64,000 bases of DNA from Actinomadura coerulea (GTDB taxonomy: Bacteria > Actinomycetota > Actinomycetes > Streptosporangiales > Streptosporangiaceae). Every line of letters starts with the position of its first letter. The stretch's first letter is position 1. The stretch spans positions 7,068,001 to 7,132,000 of the forward strand of contig NZ_JACHMQ010000001.1 of NCBI RefSeq assembly GCF_014208105.1, in the 5' to 3' direction. Under the pieces are notes generated by a model that was not told the DNA's origin, ran no database searches, and saw nothing but the letters and a program-made list of their open reading frames with translations. The position numbers and the translations under genes are program-made. Below, in pieces: positions 18,804 to 25,948 of the stretch.

Positions 18804-20144
18804 TTACGCGGCGGGGCGGACGACCGGGGCAGAGCCGACGAGGGTCTCCCAGTCCGGGGTCAGGTGCGCGAAGTCGCGCGCGGCTTGCTCGGCCTCGCCC
18901 TCGGGGACGTAGACCGATCGGGCCCGGTGCCATGAGCCGTCTTGTCCGGCGACGATGCACACCCCCGGAGTCTCGGCCGCGATGACGCGGGCGGCGTCCA
19001 GTGCGGCGGGGTCGAGGTCGCCGAGTGCCATGTTCGCCGTCTCCGGGTCGTTGACCCGGTGGCACACCCGCCCCGACAACTGGGCCCGCAGCGCGGTGAC
19101 ACCGGGCCCCAGGTCGGAGCCGACGCGTTGCCCGCACACGACCAGGTAGACGGCGAACGCCCGTCCGAGTTGGGCGACTCGCAGCAGGGCGGTAGCGGTC
19201 TTGGCCACCTCGTCTTTCTCGCTCTTGTCGGCCATGAGGAAGAGTTCGGCGACCTCGTCCACCAGGACCACGATGGGTATCGGCCGCAGATCCTCCGGCA
19301 GCGTCCACACGTTGCGCGCACCGTGCGCCCGGCAGGTGGCCATGCGGTTCTCGACCTCGTCCACCAGGTCGACCAGCAGATCGACCGACTCTTTGCGGGT
19401 GGTCGCCAAGGCCGAGAGTCGAGGTGCGTACGGGGTGAACTCGACGCCGCCTTTGAGGTCGAAGCCGACCAGGGCGACCGGTTGCGGTGCCAGCCCCTTG
19501 AGCAGGGCATTGGCCAGGTTCGACTTCCCCGACTGAGTTGCGCCGACGTTGAGCCAGTGCGGGACGGTGCGGAAGTCGATCACCCAGTCACGGCCGTTCT
19601 CCAGCTTGCCGGGCCGTACGGTCAGCAGCTCACCAGTTTCCGGGACGCTGACCACCTCGACCAGCGGGTCACGCATCGTGGCCCACAGGGTGACGCGGCC
19701 GGGCCGGACGTCGACCACGCGCACCGAGTGGACGCGCCAGGCGTGCGCGATGCCCTCCGCGGCTTTCTCGTAGTCGGCGGGGACTTGGCCGTCGTGCAGG
19801 CGCAGCCGCATCCGCCACCCCAGCCGGGTAGGTCGCAGGATGCCGAGGCGGGGCGAGCGCTCGACGTCGACCCGCCGCACCCGCCGCTTGTGCTCGACCA
19901 CCGTCGCAGCCGACCGGGAAGCGGGCCCGACCACGGGGATTGCGTCCGGGGTGAGCCGGAACCGGCGCCGGTTGCGGGTCAGCTTGCAGCCCGAGGCGAC
20001 GTGATGCCACGTCAGGTACACAAGCACCGCACGGGCCGGGAAGCCGACGCTGTACCAGAACGACACCGGGTGACACCGGCGCCAGGCCCAGAGCCCGGCC
20101 GCTGCAGCGGCGAGGACCCCGAGCACCAGAAGCGAGTGAGTCAT
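18804..20144 (-). CDS. traB: FtsK/SpoIIIE-type conjugal DNA translocase TraB-like
   Basis: The 446-residue protein carries out intermycelial transfer of double-stranded DNA as a hexameric pore. Two membrane helices lie near the N-terminus (about 5-20 and 28-50). The FtsK ATPase domain has Walker A GATQSGKSN, FDLKGGVEF, Walker B PIVVLVDEVAELF and the RAQLSGRVCHRVNDPETANM arginine-finger region. The ATG at 20144 is chosen by family length. The winged-helix end seen in other TraBs is short here. Confidence 0.92.
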   Translation of the reverse strand: MTHSLLVLGVLAAAAAGLWAWRRCHPVSFWYSVGFPARAVLVYLTWHHVASGCKLTRNRRRFRLTPDAIPVVGPASRSAATVVEHKRRVRRVDVERSPRLGILRPTRLGWRMRLRLHDGQVPADYEKAAEGIAHAWRVHSVRVVDVRPGRVTLWATMRDPLVEVVSVPETGELLTVRPGKLENGRDWVIDFRTVPHWLNVGATQSGKSNLANALLKGLAPQPVALVGFDLKGGVEFTPYAPRLSALATTRKESVDLLVDLVDEVENRMATCRAHGARNVWTLPEDLRPIPIVVLVDEVAELFLMADKSEKDEVAKTATALLRVAQLGRAFAVYLVVCGQRVGSDLGPGVTALRAQLSGRVCHRVNDPETANMALGDLDPAALDAARVIAAETPGVCIVAGQDGSWHRARSVYVPEGEAEQAARDFAHLTPDWETLVGSAPVVRPAA

Positions 20145-20158
20145 GACGGCGACCCCGT

Positions 20159-20512
20159 TCAGGCCACGTCTGACGAAGCCGAAGCCGACCACGAGGAGAC
20201 GGGGACGACGCGGGTAGCGCGGAAGGCGACGCCCCACCGCTTCTCACCGCCGAGAACCGCCTCCCAGGGGAACGCGACCAGCCCGACCGGCGTCACGACC
20301 TCCCCGATCGTCACCGACTGGTCACCGGTCACCGCCACCTGGAGCAGGTCAACCCGCCCCATCGCGTCGGCAGCCGACAGGCCGACCGTGAACACCGTGT
20401 GTCCGTCGCGGTCGACCTTGACCTCGCCCGTCTCCTGGTTGAGCACTTTGGGGCGCGGCGCGGACACGCACACGAAGGTGAGGGCGGAGACGTCGACAGG
20501 AATGTTGCGCAT
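20159..20512 (-). CDS. AICE-conserved protein upstream of traB, unknown (117 aa)
   Basis: The ATG has GAGAGG about 10 nt upstream. The beta-rich soluble protein (VLNQETGEVKVDRDGHTVFTV, then VGLVAFPWEAVLGG) is of a kind regularly found just before traB/ftsK genes of Streptomyces-type AICEs, with no assigned role. It ends 14 nt before the TraB start, so the two are cotranscribed. First gene of the transfer operon. Confidence 0.65.
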   Translation of the reverse strand: MRNIPVDVSALTFVCVSAPRPKVLNQETGEVKVDRDGHTVFTVGLSAADAMGRVDLLQVAVTGDQSVTIGEVVTPVGLVAFPWEAVLGGEKRWGVAFRATRVVPVSSWSASASSDVA

Positions 20513-20715
20513 GCTGAGTACACCTCTCGTCCGCCTGCTGAGCAGGCGTTACGGACCGAAGGGAGCACACGCCATCAGGACGAACGAGGTAGCATCGAAG
20601 CGCCAACTAGGGTGCTAACCGCATCCGGGCCTGGGCGGGTCTCCCGCTCAGGCCACTTTCATTAGTGGCCTGTTTCGCCGTCCAAGAGCGGCCTTCCCGC
20701 CCCTGAAACGCGAAG

Positions 20716-20773
20716 AGCGTTCGTGTTGGGCCTTCACCTCCATCAGGAGTGCTTCAGCGTCAACACGAACGCT
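20716..20773. repeat. 13-bp perfect inverted repeat, 32-nt spacer
   Basis: AGCGTTCGTGTTG at 20716-20728 is the exact reverse complement of CAACACGAACGCT at 20761-20773. It is too widely spaced for a simple terminator. It could be a DNA-loop operator, a long RNA stem in the leader, or part of an element-specific transfer site. Confidence 0.7.
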
Positions 20774-20790
20774 ACCCGGTACTCAGAGTT

Positions 20791-20817
20791 TCTTCTAGTA
20801 CTTAGAGTACTAGAAGA
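20791..20817. promoter_or_regulatory. 11-bp palindrome containing GTACTT motifs
   Basis: TCTTCTAGTAC and GTACTAGAAGA are perfectly complementary with spacer TTAGA. It lies 11 nt after the regulator stop and may act as operator for the transfer operon, as terminator of the regulator gene, or both. Confidence 0.6.
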
Positions 20818-20827
20818 CGTACTTTTC

Positions 20828-22030
20828 CTACGCGCCCACCCTCTCCGCGAGTTCTCGCAGGTCAGAGGAAGGCGGGTCCTGCATCGTCAGTAGATCGGAC
20901 ACGACCTGACGCACGACCCGGTGGTTCCGTACCTGTTCCGGCGTGATCGACTCCGCCTCCAGCAGGGCCGCGACAGCCCCGTCGACCTGCCGCCGCTGGG
21001 CGTGCGCACGCGCGAGGTCGACTTGCAGCCTTGCCCGGCGCTCACGGGACAACGTCGAGGTATCGACTTCGCTCCCGGCCCGAAGAGCGTGGCCCGCGTC
21101 TCCCAGCTCTACCGCCACGGTGACCTCATGCAGGACGACGTTCGCCGGGCCAAACTCGGTGTTGTAGTCGTTGCGACCGCTTCCGAGCCGTTCAGCGACC
21201 TCACGAGCCCGCGCGAGATGCTCATATGCCACATCCGCCTGATTGAGCCGCGCCGCAGCCATAGCCCGCTGCAACGTCAGTCCGCCCCATAGGGACATGG
21301 CTTCCGGCTTGCCCTGGTCGACCAGGAACCACAGCGCGTCAGTAGCCGTCCGGGCGTTCTCCTCGGCCTGGTCGAAGTGCCGCGCTCCCAGGAAGACGAA
21401 CCCGAGCCGGAAGGCGCCGGCGGCCATCATCAGCGGATCGCCCGCACGCTCGGCCGCGACGATGGCGCGGTCAGCGGCGATCCATGACGCTTCCGGTTCG
21501 TTGAGCTTGGACAGGGCCGCCGAGCAGGCTTGATAGGTCGCTGCCAGCAGGTTGAACAGCTCTGCCCGCCGCTCCTCCGGCGCCGACCGCACCGCTGTTT
21601 CCAGCGCCGGCACCAGGCCCCGGAGCAGGTCAGCCAGCTCTACATAGTGGCTCTCATGCGTCAGTTCCCAAGCCCGATCCACCCGCGGCTTGATCTCCGC
21701 CGTCGGCGGGACGGGAGCGGAGTGCAGCATGGCCCGGAGCGAGTGAGCACCCGACAGCACCAGCCGCAGCCCGGCCGACCCCGGCATCTCCTCGCTCGAC
21801 GCGGCGACTACCGGAGCTTCGGCCGCCAACTCCGAGAGCGGAAGCTCCAGCACCTCGGCGACCTTCTCCAAGACCGACATGCGGTCGACCTTGCGCACGC
21901 CGCGCTCCACCTGGGAGACCCAGGCAACGGACCGATCGATCAGCCGCGCCAGCTCAGGCTGAGACAGCCCTCGCCGCTTCCGCTCCTGAGCGATCCGCCG
22001 CCCGAGCGCCCTTTGATACTCAGTGCTCAC
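20828..22030 (-). CDS. XRE-family regulator with TPR-like C-terminal domain
   Basis: The 400-residue protein has an N-terminal helix-turn-helix (RRGLSQPELARLIDRSVAWV, then SQVERG) at about 18-45, followed by a long helical region with TPR-like repeats (about 120-390). This architecture is typical of actinobacterial quorum/peptide-responsive or element-borne regulators. The GTG start overlaps the stop of the monooxygenase gene (GTGA). It probably controls the element together with the GTACTT-rich regions on either side. Confidence 0.85.
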   Translation of the reverse strand: MSTEYQRALGRRIAQERKRRGLSQPELARLIDRSVAWVSQVERGVRKVDRMSVLEKVAEVLELPLSELAAEAPVVAASSEEMPGSAGLRLVLSGAHSLRAMLHSAPVPPTAEIKPRVDRAWELTHESHYVELADLLRGLVPALETAVRSAPEERRAELFNLLAATYQACSAALSKLNEPEASWIAADRAIVAAERAGDPLMMAAGAFRLGFVFLGARHFDQAEENARTATDALWFLVDQGKPEAMSLWGGLTLQRAMAAARLNQADVAYEHLARAREVAERLGSGRNDYNTEFGPANVVLHEVTVAVELGDAGHALRAGSEVDTSTLSRERRARLQVDLARAHAQRRQVDGAVAALLEAESITPEQVRNHRVVRQVVSDLLTMQDPPSSDLRELAERVGA

Positions 22031-22335
22031 CCTGTCGTTCCCTTGCCTACCTGTAGGCCCAACCAGTCGACCTCCACCGAGGCGAGCAGGTCATCACGGG
22101 CACCGAGGAACCGCCGGACGTGGTCCTGCTCCTCATGCGCGTCGAAGGCCGCCCGGTCCCGGTACAGCTCATAGAAGATCCTCTGCAGCGGCTGCCCGTC
22201 GACCTTGTGCACCGCATAGATCAGCGTGCCCGGCTCGTCCGTTTCGATCTTGCCGATCGTCTCGGAGACCAGCTGATCGAACCTACCGGCGCTCTCTTCG
22301 TCCTTGCAGGTGAACCGGACCATCAAGCCGAACAT
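22027..22335 (-). CDS. antibiotic biosynthesis monooxygenase (ABM) domain protein
   Basis: The 102-residue protein has the ABM ferredoxin-like fold pattern (MVRFTCKDEESAGRF, then EPGTLIYAVHK and FYELYRDRAAFDAHEEQDHV). These small enzymes are often quinol or anthrone monooxygenases needing no cofactor. The ATG at 22335 is preferred over the GTG two codons earlier because AAGGAGGG is 7 nt before the ATG but touches the GTG. It is the first gene of a two-gene operon with the XRE regulator, unusual cargo for an AICE. Confidence 0.82.
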   Translation of the reverse strand: MFGLMVRFTCKDEESAGRFDQLVSETIGKIETDEPGTLIYAVHKVDGQPLQRIFYELYRDRAAFDAHEEQDHVRRFLGARDDLLASVEVDWLGLQVGKGTTG

Positions 22336-22367
22336 CGGCACCCTCCTTCATCGCCTCTACGAGATCA

Positions 22368-22429
22368 GTACTTATTGTGCGGCGCAAGTACGCGAAGTGA
22401 CTTGTACTTGAAGTATTGTACCCGTACTT
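22368..22429. promoter_or_regulatory. cluster of GTACTT/AAGTAC motifs before the regulator operon
   Basis: GTACTT occurs at 22368, 22404 and 22424, and AAGTAC at 22386, in an otherwise AT-rich 62-nt stretch. The stretch includes the small palindrome TACTTGAAGTA. This reads as an array of repressor sites over the promoter of the ABM-XRE operon and possibly the divergent plus-strand operon. Confidence 0.55.
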
Positions 22430-22524
22430 TGAATACCAATCCATGTTGATCGGGCTCTGACCAGCAAGATCACCGCGATGAGCAGGCCGATCAACCTCGC
22501 AGAAGACCGTCCGAAGGAACCCTT

Positions 22525-22935
22525 ATGCCCGTTCCCCCAGACGCCCCGCAGCCGGATGCAGCAGACACCCGCCCACGTCCACCAGGCGGCAACCCACGCG
22601 AATGGCGCGACGCAGCACTTGCCTTGATAGCGGCCCTGGATCAGCGCGGCTTAACCGCCAAGCCATGGGGACAGGGCGCGGTGATGGCCGCGAACCTGGC
22701 CGGCGAGCCAGCACCCGACAACGCCCTGGGCCAGGTGCTGAGCCCCGGCCTACGCCAAGAAGTCAGATGCCACCCTCACCACCCCGACCGCGAACTGTGG
22801 TGGCACTGGGTCTGGTCCGGTCCGACCCGCGGATCCGAGCCGGAGCTGGAACCGCTGTGCCCGCTGTGGGAGACCGAGCTGGCAGCCGACCGCATCGGAC
22901 GCGTCCTCGCTCTCACCCAGGAGAGCGACGCATGA
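22525..22935 (+). CDS. hypothetical AICE protein (136 aa)
   Basis: The ATG is preceded by AAGGAACCCTT. The protein has a Pro-rich N-terminus, then a helical domain (REWRDAALALIAALDQRGL) and a Trp-rich segment (ELWWHWVWSGPTRGS). No family recognised. The stop overlaps the next start (ATGA), first of three coupled plus-strand genes divergent from the ABM-XRE operon. Confidence 0.6.
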   Translation: MPVPPDAPQPDAADTRPRPPGGNPREWRDAALALIAALDQRGLTAKPWGQGAVMAANLAGEPAPDNALGQVLSPGLRQEVRCHPHHPDRELWWHWVWSGPTRGSEPELEPLCPLWETELAADRIGRVLALTQESDA

Positions 22936-23324
22936 TCGACGAATCCGCCGTGACCCTGCGGCTATGGGGACGCCGAGCCCGCCGCTTCGTCCGCTGGTTC
23001 GCCACCAGAGACCGCCAGGACCGCAAGGCCATGTGGCACCTTGACCGCCTGGGCGAAGCACTCGCCGCCCAGGGATGGCGCACATACCGCCGCTTCTACG
23101 TCTCCCCGGCAACACTGTGCGTCGGCCCCACCAAGCACGCGCCGGCCATCGAGGAACTCAGCGCCACCCACTTCGGCCGCTGGGTCTACCTCACCCGCAG
23201 CAACCCCCGACCCATCCCATGCGCCGACCTGGACCAGGCGGTCACCGAGGTCGAGCGCATCCTTCGGGGCCAGCTCCACGAGCCGAGCCCCCGAAAGGCT
23301 CGACGGCATGAGCGGCAACGCTGA
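22932..23324 (+). CDS. hypothetical AICE protein (130 aa)
   Basis: Coupled to the previous gene by ATGA. Basic and Arg-rich at both ends (LRLWGRRARRFVRWFATRD and SPRKARRHERQR), with a central mixed alpha/beta part. No recognised domain; nucleic-acid contact is possible from charge alone. Its end overlaps the next gene by 17 nt. Confidence 0.55.
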   Translation: MIDESAVTLRLWGRRARRFVRWFATRDRQDRKAMWHLDRLGEALAAQGWRTYRRFYVSPATLCVGPTKHAPAIEELSATHFGRWVYLTRSNPRPIPCADLDQAVTEVERILRGQLHEPSPRKARRHERQR

Positions 23325-23514
23325 GACCAGGCGGGCCGCCCGCGTCCTCACAGAGATGTTCCCCGGAGTCCAAGCCTGGTACGGCGAGGCGACGGGGGAG
23401 TGGTGGGCGATGATCTCGCTACCGACCGGGGACCGCCTACTGTCGGCCCCCGACGTTCACCAACTACGCGAGCAGATCACCCTCACGAAGGCGTGGCCAT
23501 GGCGTCAGACGTGA
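23308..23514 (+). CDS. hypothetical AICE protein (68 aa)
   Basis: The ATG lies inside the end of the previous gene, after GAAAGG at about 10 nt. The short protein (VLTEMFPGVQAWYGEATGEW, then LRLEQIT-like helix) is of a size often seen in AICE leading regions. Function unknown; retained because start, coupling and codon bias fit. Confidence 0.5.
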   Translation: MSGNAETRRAARVLTEMFPGVQAWYGEATGEWWAMISLPTGDRLLSAPDVHQLREQITLTKAWPWRQT

Positions 23515-23800
23515 ACGCCACCGAACACCGGTAAGCCTCGGCCCCTGAGCTGCCGTCACAAGGTCCCTGGCCAGGCAACTCAGGGGTCGACGCGTACCCA
23601 GAGTTCAAGATCATTTGAGAGTCCTGTCCGCCGGATGAGAACTTTCTCTACGTCTTCAAGGGCGCCCGCTCCGCGGCCGCCGCCGGCCGGTCCGGGCCGG
23701 GCATGCGGCCTCTCCGGGCCGACCCGCCCCGGCCGCCCGGTTATCCACAGGCCGACGATGTTAGAGCAGGTACTTAGCGCATGGCCCTACCCTGTTGCTC
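23515..23800. promoter_or_regulatory. intergenic region before the restriction-modification genes
   Basis: The 286-nt region carries a NotI-type octamer (23673-23680), a TTATCCACA DnaA-box-like 9-mer (23741-23749), one GTACTT motif (23770-23775) and a TACCCT -10 box (23788-23793) ending 7 nt before the methyltransferase ATG. That spacing indicates a leaderless transcript. GC falls sharply after this point. Confidence 0.5.
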
Positions 23801-24796
23801 ATGACTACTGAGGCGATCTCTGATCTTGAAGGTGCATCGGACGCCGCACGGGGCACGGTGGACGTCACGGTTCGGGCTGGGGACGCCTACGACCTCATGG
23901 CCACACTCGCACCGGAGTCCGTCGATCTGCTCATCACCTCTCCGCCATATTGGGGTTTGAGGACTTATGGCATGGATCATAACGAGGAGATCCTTAACGA
24001 GTGGAAATCAGAAGGAAATTCGGCAAGCGACACTCCATCCTACGAGTGGTATCGCGAACATGATGGAGTACTTGGTCTTGAACCACTCCCCGAATGGTAC
24101 GTAGATCATCTAGTTGAGATATTTCAACGTGCAGCAAAGGCCATCAAGCCGCGAGGAAGCATGTGGATCAACATTGGGGACACGTACTTTGCTCGTTGGT
24201 CTAGCTTGAGAATGGATGGACGCCAAGGGCTTGGAGACAATCCGCGAATGCGTCGACGTACTCCGATGGGCGGTTATAGACAGGAAAAACAACTACTTCT
24301 GATTCCTGCAAGGTTCGCCATCGCCATGCAAGAGCAAAGGTGGATTTTGCGGAATGACCTGATATGGCACAAGCCCAACGTTCCACCGCGCCCCGAAAAG
24401 GATCGGCTCCGACTGGCTCACGAACATTTCTTTCATTTTGTCAAGCGCCCTAAGGAGGGGCGTGCTAGCTACTTTTACGATCTGGATCACGTAGAGGAAG
24501 GCGCCAGAGACGTAACTACAGTTAACGTCAAATCAGGATCGGATGGTCATTCGGCGACATTTCCAATCGACCTGATCAAGCCGAGAATCTTGAGTTCATC
24601 CCCGCCAGATGGCCTAGTGCTTGATCCTTTTTGTGGCACTGGCCGTTCCCTGGTCGTGGCAGCCATGAATGGGCGTCGGGCACTAGGGTTCGAGAAGTCG
24701 CCCGAGTTCGTCCGAGCGGCGCAGATCAACCTCTCATCAGTCCAACCGATCATCACTGGTGTTGATGAGGGAAACGACGATACGGTTGCCTCATGA
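23801..24796 (+). CDS. DNA (N4-cytosine) methyltransferase of a NotI-like system
   Basis: The 331-residue beta-class methyltransferase has catalytic motif IV TSPPYW (residues 46-51; the S/T-SPPYW form marks N4-cytosine enzymes) before the SAM motif I DPFCGTG (about 276). MWINIGDTYF is a conserved family segment. It should protect host DNA against the adjacent nuclease. The stop and the nuclease ATG overlap (ATGA). AT-rich codons relative to neighbours show recent acquisition. A TTG two codons upstream is a less likely start. Confidence 0.88.
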   Translation: MTTEAISDLEGASDAARGTVDVTVRAGDAYDLMATLAPESVDLLITSPPYWGLRTYGMDHNEEILNEWKSEGNSASDTPSYEWYREHDGVLGLEPLPEWYVDHLVEIFQRAAKAIKPRGSMWINIGDTYFARWSSLRMDGRQGLGDNPRMRRRTPMGGYRQEKQLLLIPARFAIAMQEQRWILRNDLIWHKPNVPPRPEKDRLRLAHEHFFHFVKRPKEGRASYFYDLDHVEEGARDVTTVNVKSGSDGHSATFPIDLIKPRILSSSPPDGLVLDPFCGTGRSLVVAAMNGRRALGFEKSPEFVRAAQINLSSVQPIITGVDEGNDDTVAS

Positions 24797-25932
24797 CGCC
24801 CCCCAAGAGAAGCGGCAAGAAGCGCGGCCCAGGCAACCACGTTGCTGAGTGGTACGGCCATCGGGTATTCCCCATCGTCGCAGCGACGAACAACAGTCTC
24901 AACGACCAACAGCATGGACGTTGCCCGTTCCTGAGCACCATAACGGGCGAGAAGCACGACTGCGTGAAGGCGGAGCGCTCCAGTGGCGTCTGCACCATCA
25001 GTAGTGTAAGCAACGGTCCGCGGCAAGACTGGCTCGTCTGCCCGTTTAGAGCTCTCGATCTCGATGTTCTGGACGATGCCGCTCGTCGCCTCTTTGGCCA
25101 TCCAACCGGAACTAGTCTCAATCTCGTTGCTGCGCCTGTTCTAGAAAATCAGGAGCAGGCGAATCAATTTCGCTCAGCAGTGCGCCAAGGCATCCCCAGC
25201 CTGGTCTATTTTCAGAATAAGCTAGGTGGAGAAATCAGTCTGAGCGCTACAGATCGGTCTCCTGAATTTTCTTTCGATGCCACCATGGTTGAGATAAAAT
25301 GGGAACCGGATGGCTCGCTCGCTCTCGGACGCTATGGCATATTCGAGATTCAGACCATGGACTTTCACGGCACGTACGCTGCAGCAGTACGTAACCTAAA
25401 GGACGCTCTCAGGCTCCACAAGCAAGATTTTTCGGAAGCGGTAGAGCAACATAGTGATTGGGTCTCAGAAAAGGTCGAAGGTCCGAACATCGCAAACGTA
25501 TTCAAGCGGACCTTCTATCAAATGATGTTCAAGTTCCAGATTGGGGCACACGGTCAGTCTGCTGGATGCGTCTTCGCTGTTCCTTCGGCTGTCTGGGATA
25601 GCTGGCAGAGGCATCTTGGCAAGCCTGAGCTAGTTCAGCAGTCCGACGGAACGTACCGTCTTGCCCGAGCAGGCCAGGAACTTGCAGTGAATCCAACTTC
25701 CTGGATTTACGTCTTCGAATTGGATCTCTCGGCGACTACCACACCAAACGAGATCCAACTCGTAAAGGTAATTGGCACAGATGCGGCTGCATTGTCTCAC
25801 TATGCACTGGATGTCGCGCCGGCCGCGGCCCTCGAAGAGGGAGCCAGTGCGGATCGGCTGCTAGATAGCATCCGTGCGCGTCTAGCTCTCTACCTCCCCG
25901 AGTTCAAGCCTTCTAGGACAAAGCAGCCGTAA
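24793..25932 (+). CDS. NotI-like type II restriction endonuclease
   Basis: The 379 residues follow the NotI family along their length. They show AEWYGHRVFP, then four cysteines (C44, C57, C67, C83) spaced like the iron-binding Cys4 site of NotI, DWLVCPFRALD, KLGGEISLS, SPEFSFD, FEIQTMDFHGTYAAAVRNL and GPNIANVFKRTFYQM. The PD-(D/E)XK-type site reads D162...E185-x-Q187, the EXQ form known in NotI. The recognition sequence may be GCGGCCGC or a relative; this is inference. Coupled to the methyltransferase by ATGA; low GC. Confidence 0.85.
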   Translation: MTPPKRSGKKRGPGNHVAEWYGHRVFPIVAATNNSLNDQQHGRCPFLSTITGEKHDCVKAERSSGVCTISSVSNGPRQDWLVCPFRALDLDVLDDAARRLFGHPTGTSLNLVAAPVLENQEQANQFRSAVRQGIPSLVYFQNKLGGEISLSATDRSPEFSFDATMVEIKWEPDGSLALGRYGIFEIQTMDFHGTYAAAVRNLKDALRLHKQDFSEAVEQHSDWVSEKVEGPNIANVFKRTFYQMMFKFQIGAHGQSAGCVFAVPSAVWDSWQRHLGKPELVQQSDGTYRLARAGQELAVNPTSWIYVFELDLSATTTPNEIQLVKVIGTDAAALSHYALDVAPAAALEEGASADRLLDSIRARLALYLPEFKPSRTKQP

Positions 25933-25948
25933 GGCACAATAGCTTGGG

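Larger units (their letters stand above)
20513..20827. promoter_or_regulatory. transfer-operon promoter region with three inverted repeats
   Basis: This 315-nt gap lies between the XRE regulator end and the transfer operon. It contains a 9-bp hairpin (20650-20673), a perfect 13-bp inverted repeat with 32-nt spacer (20716-20728 and 20761-20773) and an 11-bp palindrome with 5-nt spacer (20791-20817). Two GTACTT motifs lie at 20798 and 20819. The left part has no other visible gene. Confidence 0.6.

Noticed and set aside
23741..23749. Perfect TTATCCACA DnaA-box
   Set aside because: Single copy with no AT-rich unwinding region or further boxes; the element has its own RepSA initiator, so not an origin on this evidence.
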